Source of the DNA: Rhodanobacteraceae bacterium
GTDB taxonomy: Bacteria; Pseudomonadota; Gammaproteobacteria; Xanthomonadales; Rhodanobacteraceae
DNA length: 64,000 bases
Direction: 5' to 3'
Assembly: GCA_030167125.1 (NCBI GenBank)
Contig: CP126531.1
Coordinates: 1,550,001-1,614,000 of the forward strand
The notes beneath the pieces are model-generated. The model did no database searches. It was not told the origin of the DNA and worked only from the letters and a program-made list of their open reading frames with translations. Below, piece after piece: positions 31,143-42,101 of this stretch (positions are counted from its first letter, which is position 1; each line of letters begins with the position of its first letter). The translations under genes were made by a program, and so were the position numbers.

Positions 31143-31198
31143 GAAAAGTCGGGGTCATGCGATAATCCGTGATCGTCTTGCGATTGCGAATCCGAGCA

Positions 31199-33400
31199 AT
31201 GCCCCGCGAAATCCTGGTCAGCAGCGCCCTGCCCTATGCGAATGGCCGCATCCATCTGGGCCACATCGTCGAACACGTGCAGTCGGACATCTGGGTGCGC
31301 GCGATGCGGATGGCCGGCAGCACGGTGCATTACGTCTGCGCGGACGACGCGCACGGCACCTCGATCATGCTGCGTGCGGAGAAGGAAGGCATCACGCCGG
31401 AAACGCTGATCGATGGCGTGTGGAAGGAACACACGGCCGACCTGCGCGATTTCGGCGTGGTCTACGACCACTATTCCAGCACGCACACGAATGCGAATCG
31501 CGAGCTGACGTACGCGATCTGGCACGCGCTCGAGGACAACGGCCACGTTGAGTCGAAACCGGTCAAGCAACTGTTCGATCCCGAGCGGCAGATGTTCCTG
31601 CCCGATCGCTTCATCAAGGGCGAATGTCCGGTCTGCCATTCGAAGGACCAGTACGGCGATGCCTGCGAGGTGTGCGGCAGCACCTACAACCCGATCGACC
31701 TGATCGATCCGTACTCCGTTGTGTCGGGCACCAAGCCGGTCGAAAAGGAATCGCTGCATTTCTTCGTCAAGCTCGCCGATTTCGAAAACCTGTTGAAGCA
31801 GTGGTTGGAAGAACGCCGCGCCGCCGGCGGGCTGCAGTCGGAAGTCGTCAACAAGTTGAAGGAGTGGTTCGCCGACGGCTTGCGCAGTTGGGACGTGTCG
31901 CGCGACGCGCCCTACTTCGGCTTCGAAATTCCCGGCCAGCCCGGCAAGTATTTCTATGTGTGGGTGGACGCGCCGGTCGGCTATCTCGCCGCGTTCAAGG
32001 AGTTGTGCGAGGGCGGCGTCAAGCCCGATTTGAAGCCGGCGGATTTCGAGCGTTTCATCCGCGCCGGCAGCGACACCGAGATGGTGCACTTCATCGGCAA
32101 GGACATCATCTATTTCCACACGCTGTTCTGGCCGGCGATGCTGCACGGCGCGGGCCTGCGCATGCCGACCGCGGTGAACGTGCACGGGTTTCTCACTGTC
32201 GACGGCGCCAAGATGTCGAAGTCGCGCGGCACGTTCGTCAACGCTCGCACCTATCTCGACCATCTCGATGCGGATTGGCTGCGCTATTACCTTGCCTCGA
32301 TGCTCGGCCCGACGCTGGCCGACATCGACCTCGATTTGAAAGCGTTCGAGGAACGCGTCAACTCGCACCTGGTCGGCAAGTGGGCGAACATCGCCAGCCG
32401 TTGCGCGGGCTTCGTGCACAAGCACTTCGACGGCAAGCTCGCGACGACATTGCCGCAAACAGTGCGCGGCCGTTACGACGCGGCCGCCGCGAAGCTGGAA
32501 GCCTGCGCCGCGTTGTACGAATTGCGCGATTACGCCGCTGCAATCCGGCTGATCATCGAAGTCGCGGACGAAGTCAACGCCTACGTTGCCGACCACGCGC
32601 CGTGGGTGATGGCGAAGGACGAAGCGAAACGCGACGAACTGCACGTCGTGCTGACGCTGGCGCTCAACTATTTCCGGCTGCTGACGATCTGGCTGGCACC
32701 CGTGGTGCCTGCGACCGCCGCGCGTGCGTTCGAATTCCTCGACGACGCGCCGGCCGATTTCGAAGCCGCGCTGAAACCGTTGCTCGGCCACGCGATCAAG
32801 CCGTTCAAGGCGCTGGTCACCCGCATTGATCCGAAGAATGTCGAAGCCATGATTGGAGCGTCGAAAGAGTCGTTGCAGCCGTCTGCTCCTGCTTCGTCTT
32901 CCCCTCACCCCGGCCCTCTCCCGCACGCGGGAGAGGGAGACAAGCGCGCACACACCACAACGTCGACGAGTCCCGAGTCCCGAGTCCCGAGTCCCGCAGT
33001 TTCTAGTCCCGAGTCCCAAGTCCCGAGTCCCGCTTCTTCCAGTCCCCAGTCCCCAGTCCCGAGCCCCGCAACGATTTCCATCGACGACTTCGCCAAACTC
33101 GACCTGCGCGTCGGCAAGGTGCTGGCGTGCGAAGCGGTGGACGGTTCCGACAAGCTGCTGCGCTTTGAACTCGACGCGGGCGAACTTGGCAAGCGCCAGA
33201 TTTTTTCCGGCATCAGGGCCGCCTATGCCGAACCCGCGAAGCTGGTCGGCCGCAACGTGGTGTTCATCGCCAACCTCGCGCCGCGCAAGATGCGTTTCGG
33301 TTTGAGCGAAGGCATGATCCTGTCGGCCGGCAGCGGCGGCGCGGATCTGTTCCTGCTCGATGCCGACGATGGCGCTGTGCCCGGCGCGCCCGTGAAGTGA
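31199..33400 (+). CDS. metG: Methionyl-tRNA synthetase with repeat-expanded linker
   Basis: 733 aa. Class I catalytic domain: PYANGRIHLGHIVEH (HLGH), zinc knuckle CPVC-x9-CEVC, and GAKMSKSRGTF (KMSKS), then the anticodon-binding helical domain to about residue 555. The C-terminal 110 residues are the EMAPII/Trbp111-like tRNA-binding and dimerisation domain (SIDDFAKLDLRVGKVLACEAV to the end). The linker (about residues 563-623) is low-complexity Ser/Pro sequence derived from a palindromic repeat and GTCCC heptamers. Start MPREILVSSALPYANG. Confidence 0.97.
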   Translation: MPREILVSSALPYANGRIHLGHIVEHVQSDIWVRAMRMAGSTVHYVCADDAHGTSIMLRAEKEGITPETLIDGVWKEHTADLRDFGVVYDHYSSTHTNANRELTYAIWHALEDNGHVESKPVKQLFDPERQMFLPDRFIKGECPVCHSKDQYGDACEVCGSTYNPIDLIDPYSVVSGTKPVEKESLHFFVKLADFENLLKQWLEERRAAGGLQSEVVNKLKEWFADGLRSWDVSRDAPYFGFEIPGQPGKYFYVWVDAPVGYLAAFKELCEGGVKPDLKPADFERFIRAGSDTEMVHFIGKDIIYFHTLFWPAMLHGAGLRMPTAVNVHGFLTVDGAKMSKSRGTFVNARTYLDHLDADWLRYYLASMLGPTLADIDLDLKAFEERVNSHLVGKWANIASRCAGFVHKHFDGKLATTLPQTVRGRYDAAAAKLEACAALYELRDYAAAIRLIIEVADEVNAYVADHAPWVMAKDEAKRDELHVVLTLALNYFRLLTIWLAPVVPATAARAFEFLDDAPADFEAALKPLLGHAIKPFKALVTRIDPKNVEAMIGASKESLQPSAPASSSPHPGPLPHAGEGDKRAHTTTSTSPESRVPSPAVSSPESQVPSPASSSPQSPVPSPATISIDDFAKLDLRVGKVLACEAVDGSDKLLRFELDAGELGKRQIFSGIRAAYAEPAKLVGRNVVFIANLAPRKMRFGLSEGMILSAGSGGADLFLLDADDGAVPGAPVK
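32901..32940. repeat. Palindromic repeat inside metG
   Basis: CCCCTCACCCCGG followed by a perfect 11-bp hairpin (32914-32924/32927-32937). It is the same class as the repeat in gluQRS and is translated as SPHPGPLPHAGEGD, within the metG interdomain linker. Confidence 0.8.
32967..33066. repeat. GAGTCCC heptamer tandem array inside metG
   Basis: About eleven heptamers of the AGTCCC(G/C/A) type in runs of 2-4, interrupted by TTTCT and TTCTTCC spacers. Two units are 14 bp, so the array shifts frame by repeat number; as found it keeps metG open, translating as SPESRVPSP-type repeats. Confidence 0.8.
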
Positions 33401-33407
33401 ACCTGTA

Positions 33408-33438
33408 TTGAAAAAGTGCTGTCCCTGCACTTTTTCAA
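33408..33438 (+). terminator. Terminator-like hairpin after metG
   Basis: A perfect 12-bp inverted repeat TTGAAAAAGTGC/GCACTTTTTCAA with a 7-nt loop starts 8 bp past the metG stop, with A and T tracts in its arms, so it could end transcription in either direction. A second perfect 10-bp hairpin follows at 33441-33471. The remaining sequence to 33650 shows no gene. Confidence 0.65.
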
Positions 33439-33650
33439 CCAGCCGGAGCCAAGCAAAGCCCGGCTCCGGCTGCGCGGACCAACCCGAGGCGCGATCCGCG
33501 GCGGATCATCGGTGACCCGCTGCATCTGGACATTTGTCCAGGTGGCCGTCACGCGCCGGCAACGTTTTTTTCCCAATCCGGGGCGCAGCCTAGGGTCGCC
33601 GCGGTGTCGCCCGTTCGGGCCCGCGCCGCGCGCGGCGCGAGGGATGGGCC

Positions 33651-34100
33651 ATGATCAGGCACTGGGCATTCTTCAAGCAAAGCGATACGTCCTTCGGTAC
33701 GTTTTATCCGAAGCACTACATCGTGGCCGGCTACCCGAGCCTGCGCGACGCCCAGGAAGCTGAACACGCCTTCACGGAATCCGGCGTGGGCGCCGAAAAC
33801 GTGCGCGCGGCCACGGGTGACTTCGTGGTCAACCAGCTGGAAGCGCACCGCCAGGCCAACTGGCTGCAGCGCGCCGAAGCGCGCATCGCCGAGTTCGCCG
33901 GCACCGAATCGGGATTCCTCAAGGACGACGCGGAACTCGCCCGCAAGGGTGGCGCGTTCCTGTTCGTGTTCGCGCCGGAAGCCAGCCACGTCGAACATGC
34001 GCGCAGGGTGTTCGCGCAGCACCGGCCGAAGTACGCGCGCCGCTACCTGCAGGTCGCCATCGAGCGGATCATCGATCCGCCCCGGAATCCGGCAGGTTGA
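33651..34100 (+). CDS. Conserved-looking hypothetical protein, 149 aa
   Basis: It begins MIRHWAFFKQSDTSFGTFYP after a GAGGGA ribosome-binding site. It reads YIVAGYPSLRDAQEAEHAFTESG, as in glycine-zipper-lacking stress proteins in which the first beta-alpha unit senses an 'uncertain increment'; a second half-repeat is GGAFLFVFAPEASHVEHARRVFAQHRPK. Two ferredoxin-like beta-alpha units are plausible. No signal peptide. Function unknown. GC content and codon use match the core genome. Confidence 0.7.
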   Translation: MIRHWAFFKQSDTSFGTFYPKHYIVAGYPSLRDAQEAEHAFTESGVGAENVRAATGDFVVNQLEAHRQANWLQRAEARIAEFAGTESGFLKDDAELARKGGAFLFVFAPEASHVEHARRVFAQHRPKYARRYLQVAIERIIDPPRNPAG

Positions 34101-34160
34101 CCGCGAACCAGCGCGGGTTTGCTATCGTGGGCGCCCTCACGGTGACGCGGAGTGCGCGAC

Positions 34161-35312
34161 ATGCGGTGGACGACGAGTGGAACGCACCTTGCGGCGGCCT
34201 TGTTGATCGGCATGCTGCTGGCCGGATGCGCTGACGGACAGGCCACGCGTGCCGCCACGAATGGCGTCCAGAATCCCAGGCCGCGCCACGTGTTCGTGAT
34301 CATCCTCGAGAACGAACCGTTCCAGGTCACGTTCGGCGAGCATTCGCCCGCGCCGTATCTCGCGCACGCGCTGCCGAAACAGGGCTTGCTGCTGACGCAG
34401 TATTTCGCGACCGGGCATTTCAGTCTCGACAACTACATTTCGATCATCAGCGGCCAGGCGCCTAATCCCGAAACGCAGCAGGACTGCCACGTCTTCAGCG
34501 AGTTCAAGCGCAGCAAACCGGGCTTCGATGCACACGGCCAGATCCGCGGCACGGGCTGCGTGTATCCCGCGGACGTGAAGACGCTGGCGAACCAGTTGCA
34601 GGACGCGGGCTTCACGTGGAAGGGTTACATGGAAAGCATGGGCGCCGATCCTGCGCGCGAAGCCGCGGCCTGCGCGCACGTGGAGATCGGCCAAGTCGAC
34701 CACACCAACGGCGCGACCGCGAAGGACCAGTACGCCGACAAGCACAACCCATTCGTGTATTTCCATTCGATCATCGACGACCACGCGGATTGCGCCGCGC
34801 ACGTCGTCAATCTCGACAAGCTGCCGGGCGACCTGCAATCGGTCGTGACCACGCCGAACTTTTCCTTCATCACGCCGAATCTTTGCCACGATGGCCACGA
34901 CGCGCCGTGCAAGGACGGTGAGCCGGGCGGGCTGGTTTCGGCCGACAAGTTCCTGCGCGAATGGGTGCCGCAGATCGTCGCATCGCCCGCGTTCAAGCAG
35001 GATGGGCTGCTGATCATCACCTTCGACGAGGGCACCGACGCCGCGGCCTGCTGCGGTGAAACCAGGCCCGCAGGCGCTCCGCGACCCGGCCAGTTCGGCC
35101 CCGGCGGCGGGCGCATCGGTGCGGTGGTGCTGTCGCCGTTCGTGCAGCCGGGCACCACGTCGAACGTGGCTTACAACCACTACAGCCTGCTGCGCAGCAT
35201 CGAAGGCTGGTTCGGCCTTCCGCACCTCGGCTACGCCGGGCAGCAAGGCGTGCGTGCGTTCGGGCCGGACGTGTTCAACCGCGACAGCCATGCACGGGGG
35301 AATCGACCATGA
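34161..35312 (+). CDS. Phosphoesterase-family lipoprotein (acid phosphatase / phospholipase C superfamily)
   Basis: 383-aa exported protein starting at ATG 34161 (a GTG three codons earlier is possible). The lipobox LLAGC ends the signal peptide at about residue 26. The catalytic domain has [12 protein letters not shown] (metal-binding Glu-Asn), [20 protein letters not shown] and the distal [11 protein letters not shown] and [20 protein letters not shown], as in PF04185 enzymes. Cys-rich loops ([28 protein letters not shown]) suggest disulfides. Its stop overlaps the start of the next gene by 4 nt. Confidence 0.88.
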   Translation: MRWTTSGTHLAAALLIGMLLAGCADGQATRAATNGVQNPRPRHVFVIILENEPFQVTFGEHSPAPYLAHALPKQGLLLTQYFATGHFSLDNYISIISGQAPNPETQQDCHVFSEFKRSKPGFDAHGQIRGTGCVYPADVKTLANQLQDAGFTWKGYMESMGADPAREAAACAHVEIGQVDHTNGATAKDQYADKHNPFVYFHSIIDDHADCAAHVVNLDKLPGDLQSVVTTPNFSFITPNLCHDGHDAPCKDGEPGGLVSADKFLREWVPQIVASPAFKQDGLLIITFDEGTDAAACCGETRPAGAPRPGQFGPGGGRIGAVVLSPFVQPGTTSNVAYNHYSLLRSIEGWFGLPHLGYAGQQGVRAFGPDVFNRDSHARGNRP

Positions 35313-36271
35313 ATCGAATCGCGTATTCCGTCGCCGCCGCTTGCCTGGCTTGCGCGCTCGCTTCGCCGGCGATCGGCCAAGCCGCCGATGCTGCGGCCAC
35401 CAGGCCCGCGCCGACCATGGATCAGATCCTGAAGGCGTCGAAGCCATCCGACTGGCGCGCGCTGAATCCCGACGACACGTTGTACATGGACCTGCCGCAA
35501 GGCCGCGTGGTGATCGAACTCGATCCCGCTTACGCGCCGCTGCACGCCGACAACATCCGCACGCTCGCGCACGAACATTACTGGGACGGGCTGGCGATCC
35601 TGCGGGTGCAGGATGGCTTCGTGACGCAATGGGGCGATCCGGCCGCCGAAGACAGACATCCCGCGCATCCGCCGCGTTCGCTGGGCAAGGCCAAGGCGAC
35701 GATCGCGCCGGAATTCGAACGCGACGCCGCGCCCGCTCTGCCTTTCACGAAATTGCCGGACGGCGACGTGTACGCGCCGGAAGTCGGCTTCAGCAACGGT
35801 TTTCCCGTCGCGCGCGATCCGAAAACCGGCAAGACCTGGCTGGTGCATTGCTACGGCATGGTCGGCGCGGGCCGCGACAACACGCCCGATTCCGGGCCCG
35901 GCACCGAGCTCTACGCCGTGATCGGACAGGCGCCGCGCCAGCTCGACCGCAACATCGCGCTGATCGGTCGCGTCGTGCAAGGCATGCAATACCTTTCCGA
36001 TTTGCCGCGCGGCGACGGCCCGATGGGCTTCTACGCAAATCCCGCGCAGCAGACGAAAATCCTGCGCGTGCGTTTGGCTTCCGATTTGCCGCCGTCGGAA
36101 CGCATGCATCTGGAAGTGCTGCGCACCGACACGCCGGCCTTCACCGCGCTGGTGGAATCGCGCCGCAACCGCAGCGACGCGTGGTATCTCTACAAGGCCG
36201 GCAAAATCGACATCTGCAACGTGCCGTTGCCGGTGCGCGAGGATCCTTCGATCGCAAAAAACCGCCACTGA
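35309..36271 (+). CDS. Periplasmic cyclophilin-type peptidyl-prolyl isomerase
   Basis: 320 aa, signal peptide with cleavage near AIGQAA (residues 20-25). The cyclophilin core starts at [18 protein letters not shown] and has the active-site stretch [14 protein letters not shown] (Arg, Phe and Gln of the catalytic site retained). An insertion with a long loop (residues 105-150) and a 90-residue C-terminal extension make it larger than a minimal PpiA. The ATG overlaps the phosphoesterase stop (ATGA), so the two are coupled. Confidence 0.9.
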   Translation: MNRIAYSVAAACLACALASPAIGQAADAAATRPAPTMDQILKASKPSDWRALNPDDTLYMDLPQGRVVIELDPAYAPLHADNIRTLAHEHYWDGLAILRVQDGFVTQWGDPAAEDRHPAHPPRSLGKAKATIAPEFERDAAPALPFTKLPDGDVYAPEVGFSNGFPVARDPKTGKTWLVHCYGMVGAGRDNTPDSGPGTELYAVIGQAPRQLDRNIALIGRVVQGMQYLSDLPRGDGPMGFYANPAQQTKILRVRLASDLPPSERMHLEVLRTDTPAFTALVESRRNRSDAWYLYKAGKIDICNVPLPVREDPSIAKNRH

Positions 36272-36281
36272 GCAGCGAAGC

Positions 36282-36695
36282 TCAGCCGACGGTTTCGATC
36301 TCGATTTCCGCGCGCGTCATCAGCTTGTGGATCGGGCAGTTGTCGGCCGCGCGCCGCAGCGATGCGCGCTGCTCGTCGGTGAGCGGCCCCTGGAATTCGA
36401 GGTGCACGCGCAGGCGGTAACGCCCTTCCCGTTCCGCGTGATCGTCCCGCTCCACGCGCGTCGCCACCCTTTCCAGCGGAATGCCGCGGCGCTTCGCATA
36501 CCAGATGGCCGTCAGTGCCTTGCACGACGCCAGCGCCGAGTCGAAATAATCGTGCGGACTCGGCGCGGAATCGGTGCTGCCATCCTCGCGCCCGACGTCT
36601 GCGCGGAACACGTGCGAACGTGTGCGCAATTCCTGCGGCCACGCACCCGCGTCGATGCTGGCGCAATCAACGATGTTGGAAAAGGTCTCGCTCAT
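36282..36695 (-). CDS. OsmC/Ohr-family peroxiredoxin-like protein
   Basis: 137 aa. OsmC fold with the conserved cysteine in ALASCKALTAIWYAKRRGIPLE and the second in ADNCPIHKLM. The start is ATG 36695 (MSETFSNIVDC); the ORF to 36809 adds unrelated sequence. OsmC/Ohr enzymes use two cysteines to reduce organic hydroperoxides. The YhfA-like LEFQGPLTDEQRASLRRAADNCPIHK ending is typical. Confidence 0.9.
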   Translation of the reverse strand: MSETFSNIVDCASIDAGAWPQELRTRSHVFRADVGREDGSTDSAPSPHDYFDSALASCKALTAIWYAKRRGIPLERVATRVERDDHAEREGRYRLRVHLEFQGPLTDEQRASLRRAADNCPIHKLMTRAEIEIETVG

Positions 36696-36724
36696 GACAC
36701 CCGCACCGTTCACTGCGGGTGATG

Positions 36725-36940
36725 TTACTCGCCGACGACTTGCAGGCGCGCGACGCGAACTCGCTCCTTGTAGCGCTGGGTTTCCAAATCGTCGAGGACG
36801 ACGTCCCATGTATCCATCCCCAGCCAGGCCGGCCGCAGGCTGTCCAGCATGTCCGATTCCGCGTAATCACGCCGGTGCCGCAGGCGCGCCAGGTGGCTGA
36901 GCACACGCTCGGTTTCCTTGGCATCGATGATCGTATCCAT
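36725..36940 (-). CDS. Hypothetical 71-aa protein between ppsR and osmC
   Basis: Starts at ATG 36940 (MDTIIDAKETERVLSHLARL) with a GGGGG ribosome-binding site 5 nt upstream. Helical, charged, no signal or membrane segment; contains DYAESDMLDSLRPAWLGMDT and ends in RYKERVRVARLQVVGE. Codon usage matches neighbours, so it is probably a real small gene. Function unknown. Confidence 0.6.
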   Translation of the reverse strand: MDTIIDAKETERVLSHLARLRHRRDYAESDMLDSLRPAWLGMDTWDVVLDDLETQRYKERVRVARLQVVGE

Positions 36941-37027
36941 CGGAACCCCCTTCAGGCAGGCGACCCTGTACTGGAGGGAATGATGCAACAGCTGTGCCAA
37001 GGCCAGGCCCGCACCGTGACGAACCGA

Positions 37028-37861
37028 TCAGAACATGTGCCTCTCGATCCCGAGGTGCGCCATGATCTTGCTGCCGATTTCCTCGATCGAGGTGTGGGTG
37101 GTGTTGAGCGATGGAATGTTCTCGTTGCGGAAAATGGTGTCCGCAATGATGAGTTCGCGCTTGCAGCGGTCGAGTTTCGCGTAGGCGCTGCCGGGGCGGC
37201 GCGCTTCGCGCACCTGCGCCAGCCGGATCGGATCGATGGTGAGTCCGTACAGGCGATTGCGGCAACCTTCCAGACGTTTGGGCAGGCGATCGCGTTCCAG
37301 GTCTTCGTCGGTCAATGGATAGTTGGCGGCCTTCACGCCGTAGTGCAGCGCCATGTACAGGCAGGTCGGCGTCTTGCCGACGCGCGACACGCCGACCAGC
37401 ACCACGTCGGCCTGGCTGTAATCGACGTCGATGCCGTCGTCGTGCGCGAGCGCGTAATTGGTCGCGTTGATGCGCGCTTCGTACTGGTTGAAATCCACCA
37501 ACCCGTGCGCGCGGTTGATCGCGCCGGAACGGCGCGTGCCGAGCTCCAGTTCCAGGGTGCCGACGAACGGCGCCATCACGTCGATCATCAGCGCGCCGGA
37601 TTCGGCGATGATCTCGCACAACTGCGGGTCGACCACGGTGTTGACAACGATCGGGCGCTCGCCGTTCTGCGCGTACACGGTCTTGATTCGCAGCGCCGCG
37701 GCTTCGGCCTTCTCGCGGTTGTCCACGAACGCGATGCGGTGGCCGTCGAACTTCACGCCTTCGAACTGCGCGAGGATGGAATTGCCGATGGTCTCGGCGG
37801 TGATGCCGGTGGAATCGGAAACGAAGAACACCGTCCTGCGGCCGTTGCCGTTCAAAGCCAT
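37028..37861 (-). CDS. ppsR: PEP synthase regulatory protein (kinase/pyrophosphorylase)
   Basis: 277-aa DUF299 bifunctional enzyme that uses ADP to phosphorylate and Pi to reactivate PEP synthase. Start motif [24 protein letters not shown]-loop [15 protein letters not shown] near residue 157; [12 protein letters not shown] near the C-terminus. ATG 37861; the upstream ORF part to 37978 is non-coding. Divergent from ppsA, its target, with 128 bp between starts. Confidence 0.95.
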   Translation of the reverse strand: MALNGNGRRTVFFVSDSTGITAETIGNSILAQFEGVKFDGHRIAFVDNREKAEAAALRIKTVYAQNGERPIVVNTVVDPQLCEIIAESGALMIDVMAPFVGTLELELGTRRSGAINRAHGLVDFNQYEARINATNYALAHDDGIDVDYSQADVVLVGVSRVGKTPTCLYMALHYGVKAANYPLTDEDLERDRLPKRLEGCRNRLYGLTIDPIRLAQVREARRPGSAYAKLDRCKRELIIADTIFRNENIPSLNTTHTSIEEIGSKIMAHLGIERHMF

Positions 37862-37989
37862 CTCCGGATGCGACGCAAACGCCGAGTGTATCCGCGCCAA
37901 ACGCGCGGCGCGGCTCGGCTTGTTTCGGGCCCGGATGCCCGCGAAAATGGGCGTTTTGCGGGCTCGTCGCCCGAACATGGAGATCGCAA

Positions 37990-40374
37990 GTGACCGAACT
38001 CGTCCTGTGGCTGGATCAGTTGCGCATGACCGACCTCGCCAAGGTCGGCGGCAAGAACGCCTCGCTGGGCGAGATGATCGGCAACCTCGCGAAACTGGGC
38101 GTGTCGGTGCCGGGCGGGTTCGCGACCACCGCGGATGCGTTCCGCGAATACCTGGAAAAGAGTGGGCTCGCCGACAGGATCCAGAAACGTCTGGCTTCGC
38201 TCGACGTGGAAGACGTCAACGCGCTGACGGCGGCGGGCAAGGAAATCCGCGGCTGGATCGTGGACACAAAATTGCCGGATGCGCTGGAACACGCGATCCG
38301 CGAAGCCTACGCAAAACTTTGCAAGGACGCAGGCGGTAACGATGTACCCGTGGCGGTGCGTTCGTCGGCAACCGCCGAAGACTTGCCGGATGCATCGTTC
38401 GCGGGCCAACAGGAGACCTTCCTCAACGTCACCGGCGTCGATGACGTCCTGCACAAGGTGAAGGAAGTCTTCGCATCGCTCTACAACGACCGCGCGATCG
38501 CCTATCGCGTGCACCAGGGTTTCAGCCATGAGGAAGTCGCGCTTTCCGCCGGCGTGCAGTTGATGGTGCGTTCCGACATCGGCGCCTCGGGCGTGCTGTT
38601 CACGCTCGACACCGAATCCGGTTTTCGCGATGTGGTGTTCGTCACCGCGAGCTACGGCCTCGGCGAAATGGTCGTGCAGGGCGCGGTGAATCCCGACGAG
38701 TTCTACGTGTTCAAGCCGACGCTGAAGTCCGGCAAGCACGCGGTGCTGCGCCGCAACCTCGGCGCCAAGCAGCAGCGCATGGTGTATTCCGACAAGCCCG
38801 GCGAGCGCGTGAAGATCGAAGCGACGCCGGAGGAATTGCGCCGCAAGTTCTGCATCAGCGACGCCGACGTCGAATCGCTCGCGAAGCAGGCGCTGATCAT
38901 CGAGGAACACTACAAGCGCCCGATGGACATCGAGTGGGCGAAGGACGGCGCGACCGGCAAGCTCTACATCGTGCAGGCGCGCCCGGAAACGGTGAAGTCG
39001 CGCGCGCACGCGACGCAGCTCGAACGCTTCCAGTTGAACGAGCAAGGCAAGGTGCTGGCCGAAGGCCGTTCGATCGGCCAGAAGATCGGCGCGGGTACCG
39101 CGCGCGTCATCAAGTCGCTCGACAAAATGCATGAGTTCAAGGAAGGCGACGTGCTGGTCGCCGACATGACCGATCCCGACTGGGAGCCGATCATGAAAAA
39201 GGCCGCGGCCATCGTCACCAACCGCGGCGGACGTACCTGTCACGCCGCGATCATCGCGCGCGAGCTGGGTGTGCCGGCGGTGGTCGGCACCGGCGACGCG
39301 CTGCAGAAAATTCCGGACGGCCACGAAGTCACCGTGTCCTGCGCCGAAGGCGACACCGGTTTCATCTACGACGGCAAGCTGAAGTTCGATCGCATCACCG
39401 CCGATCTCGGCGACATGCCGCCCGCGCCGCTGAAGATCATGATGAACGTCGCCAACCCCGAGCGCGCGTTCGATTTCGGCATGCTGCCGAACCAGGGCAT
39501 CGGCTTGGCGCGCCTCGAGATGATTATCGCCAGCCATATCGGCGTGCATCCGAAAGCGCTGCTGCAATACGACCAGCAGGATGCGGAGACCAAGAAGAAG
39601 ATCGACGAGCGCATCGCGGGCTATGCCGGTCCGGTCGATTTCTATGTCGATCGTCTGGCCGAAGGCATCGCCACGATCGCGGCATCGGTGTATCCGAAAA
39701 CCGTGATCGTGCGCATGTCGGATTTCAAATCCAACGAATACGCGAACCTGCTCGGCGGCGGCAAGTTCGAGCCGCACGAGGAAAATCCGATGATCGGGTT
39801 CCGCGGCGCATCGCGCTACGTGGACGATTCGTTCGCGGAAGCGTTCGGCCTCGAATGCAAGGCGGTGAAAAAAGTGCGCGAGGCGATGGGTCTCGACAAC
39901 GTGTGGGTGATGATCCCGTTCATCCGCACGCTGGACGAAGGCCGCAAGGTCATCGAAGTATTGAAGGCGAATGGCCTGAAGCAAGGCGAAAGCATCGACG
40001 GCAACGCGGCACTCAAGGTCATCATGATGTGCGAGGTACCTTCCAACGCGTTGCTGGCCGAGGAATTCCTCGACATCTTCGATGGCTTCTCGATCGGTTC
40101 GAACGACTTGACGCAATTGACGCTCGGCCTCGATCGCGATTCCTCGATCGTCGCTTCACTGTTCGACGAACGCAATCCGGCGGTCAAGAAACTCTTGTCG
40201 ATGGCGATCAAGACCGCGCGCGCCAAGGGCAAGTACGTCGGCATCTGTGGACAGGGCCCCAGCGACCACGCCGATCTCGCCGAATGGCTAATGGACCAGG
40301 GCATCGAATCGGTGTCGCTGAATCCCGACACGGTGGTCGACACCTGGCTGCGGCTCGCGAAACACAAGGGTTGA
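37990..40374 (+). CDS. ppsA: Phosphoenolpyruvate synthase
   Basis: 794 aa (E. coli 792). Converts pyruvate plus ATP to PEP, AMP and Pi for gluconeogenesis. The N-terminal ATP-grasp domain reads [29 protein letters not shown]. The central swivelling His domain is [17 protein letters not shown], with Thr/His the regulatory and catalytic residues. The C-terminal PEP/pyruvate TIM barrel has [20 protein letters not shown] and [12 protein letters not shown] start at 37990. Confidence 0.98.
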   Translation: MTELVLWLDQLRMTDLAKVGGKNASLGEMIGNLAKLGVSVPGGFATTADAFREYLEKSGLADRIQKRLASLDVEDVNALTAAGKEIRGWIVDTKLPDALEHAIREAYAKLCKDAGGNDVPVAVRSSATAEDLPDASFAGQQETFLNVTGVDDVLHKVKEVFASLYNDRAIAYRVHQGFSHEEVALSAGVQLMVRSDIGASGVLFTLDTESGFRDVVFVTASYGLGEMVVQGAVNPDEFYVFKPTLKSGKHAVLRRNLGAKQQRMVYSDKPGERVKIEATPEELRRKFCISDADVESLAKQALIIEEHYKRPMDIEWAKDGATGKLYIVQARPETVKSRAHATQLERFQLNEQGKVLAEGRSIGQKIGAGTARVIKSLDKMHEFKEGDVLVADMTDPDWEPIMKKAAAIVTNRGGRTCHAAIIARELGVPAVVGTGDALQKIPDGHEVTVSCAEGDTGFIYDGKLKFDRITADLGDMPPAPLKIMMNVANPERAFDFGMLPNQGIGLARLEMIIASHIGVHPKALLQYDQQDAETKKKIDERIAGYAGPVDFYVDRLAEGIATIAASVYPKTVIVRMSDFKSNEYANLLGGGKFEPHEENPMIGFRGASRYVDDSFAEAFGLECKAVKKVREAMGLDNVWVMIPFIRTLDEGRKVIEVLKANGLKQGESIDGNAALKVIMMCEVPSNALLAEEFLDIFDGFSIGSNDLTQLTLGLDRDSSIVASLFDERNPAVKKLLSMAIKTARAKGKYVGICGQGPSDHADLAEWLMDQGIESVSLNPDTVVDTWLRLAKHKG

Positions 40375-40450
40375 GGCGACGCCGGCGGACCACCGGTTTC
40401 CATGGCGGCAACTGGGTTAGTCTGACGGCATCCCGCTTCCGGATGCCGTC

Positions 40451-41944
40451 ATGCCGTTCGCGCTGAGCTGGTCGTATTCCCCGTTGGGTGCGTTGCTCTC
40501 GCTGGCGCTCCTCGCGCTGCACCTGCTGGTGGTCGCGCGCGCGATCACGCGCCCCAACCGCACGCCGGCCTCGCGCATCGCATGGGTGGCGGTGATCATG
40601 TTCCTGCCGCTGGCCGGGGTCGTCGCCTACCTGTTGCTCGGCGAAACCAGCATCGGCCACGAGCGCGTCAGGCGGCTGCGCGAGGCGGAAGCCCGGACAT
40701 TGCTGCCGGACGACAGCGCCTTCGCGCCCGCCCCGCTCGAACCGCACGTGGCCACCCTGTTCGACCTCGCCCACTCGATCAACGGCTATCGGCCGGTGGC
40801 GGGCAACCGCATCGCGCTGCTGGGCGATTCCGACGCGCCACCGGGCATCCCGACGACGGATTCCGATGTCGCGATCCGGGCACTGGTTCGCGATATCCAA
40901 CAAGCCCGCGAGCACGTGCATATCAGCTTCTACATCTGGCTGGACGACCACCATGGCGGAGAGGTCGCAGAAGCGGTCGTGGCCGCTGCGCGGCGCGGCG
41001 TGGCATGCCGGGTGATGGCCGATGCGCTGGGATCGCGCGCCTTCATCCATTCGCCGCGCTGGCAGCAGTTGCGCGACGCGGGCGTGCGCCTGATCGCGAC
41101 GCTCGACGACGTGCCGCGCCTCGGCCACCTCGCGGTCGGCCGCGTCGATCTGCGCAACCATCGCAAGATCGTGGTGATCGACAACCGCATCGCGTATTGC
41201 GGCAGCCAGAACTGCGCCGATCCGGCGTTCCGCATCAAGCCCAGGTTCGCGCCGTGGGTGGACATCTTCCTGCGCTGCGAAGGACCGGTGGTGCGCCAGC
41301 AACAACATCTTTTCCTGGCCGCATGGATCGCCGAGACCGGCGAGGGGCTGGAATCCCTGCCTGCGGCGATGCCTGCGCCGCAGTGTTTCGACGAGGCCGC
41401 GACGGCGCAAATGTTCGGCACCGGCCCGACCACCCCCGACAACGCCATGTCCGACATGTTCGTGGCCTGCATGTACGCCGCGCGCAGGGAATTGCTGATC
41501 ACCACGCCCTATTTCGTGCCCGACGAATCCATCCTGCGCGCGCTGTGCGCTGCGCCGCGGCGCGGCGTGGAAACCACGATCGTGTTTCCCGCGCGCAACG
41601 ATTCGTGGCTGGTGGGCAACGCCTGCCGCAGCGCCTACGGCGACCTGCTCGGGTGCGGCGTGACCGTGTACGAATACCCGCTGGGCCTGCTGCACACCAA
41701 ATCAATCACCATCGACGGCGAACTCGCGCTGGTGGGCTCGGCCAACATGGACCGCCGCAGCCTGGAGCTGAATTACGAGAACAACCTGCTGATCGCCGAC
41801 CGCGCCACGACCGCGACGATCCGCCGCCGCCAGCAAGGCTATCTCGCCGTCTCGCAGCCGGTGACGATGCAGGCCGTGCTCGCGCGGCCGTTCCGCACGC
41901 GGCTGGTGCAGAACGCCATCGGCATGATGTCGCCGGTGCTGTGA
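40451..41944 (+). CDS. cls: Cardiolipin synthase (phospholipase D family)
   Basis: 497 aa. Two N-terminal membrane helices ([41 protein letters not shown]) precede two HKD motifs: [19 protein letters not shown] and [21 protein letters not shown]. This is the classic bacterial ClsA layout; it condenses two phosphatidylglycerols into cardiolipin. It lies 76 bp after ppsA. Confidence 0.95.
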   Translation: MPFALSWSYSPLGALLSLALLALHLLVVARAITRPNRTPASRIAWVAVIMFLPLAGVVAYLLLGETSIGHERVRRLREAEARTLLPDDSAFAPAPLEPHVATLFDLAHSINGYRPVAGNRIALLGDSDAPPGIPTTDSDVAIRALVRDIQQAREHVHISFYIWLDDHHGGEVAEAVVAAARRGVACRVMADALGSRAFIHSPRWQQLRDAGVRLIATLDDVPRLGHLAVGRVDLRNHRKIVVIDNRIAYCGSQNCADPAFRIKPRFAPWVDIFLRCEGPVVRQQQHLFLAAWIAETGEGLESLPAAMPAPQCFDEAATAQMFGTGPTTPDNAMSDMFVACMYAARRELLITTPYFVPDESILRALCAAPRRGVETTIVFPARNDSWLVGNACRSAYGDLLGCGVTVYEYPLGLLHTKSITIDGELALVGSANMDRRSLELNYENNLLIADRATTATIRRRQQGYLAVSQPVTMQAVLARPFRTRLVQNAIGMMSPVL

Positions 41945-42101
41945 CCCGACACCGCCAAACCCATTCAGCCCTTGGTCCTGGAAAGCACCGCCGCGCGTCA
42001 AGCGCGCTGACCCTTCTTTGCCACGGCTACGCACCGGGACGGGAACAGCCGGTTCAGCGTCACCGCGGCACACTTTCGCACAAGCGAGCCGAGGAAACGC
42101 C

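Noticed and set aside
32967..33066. Repeat array considered as a CRISPR
   Set aside because: Units are 7-bp direct tandem repeats without unique spacers, and lie inside metG.
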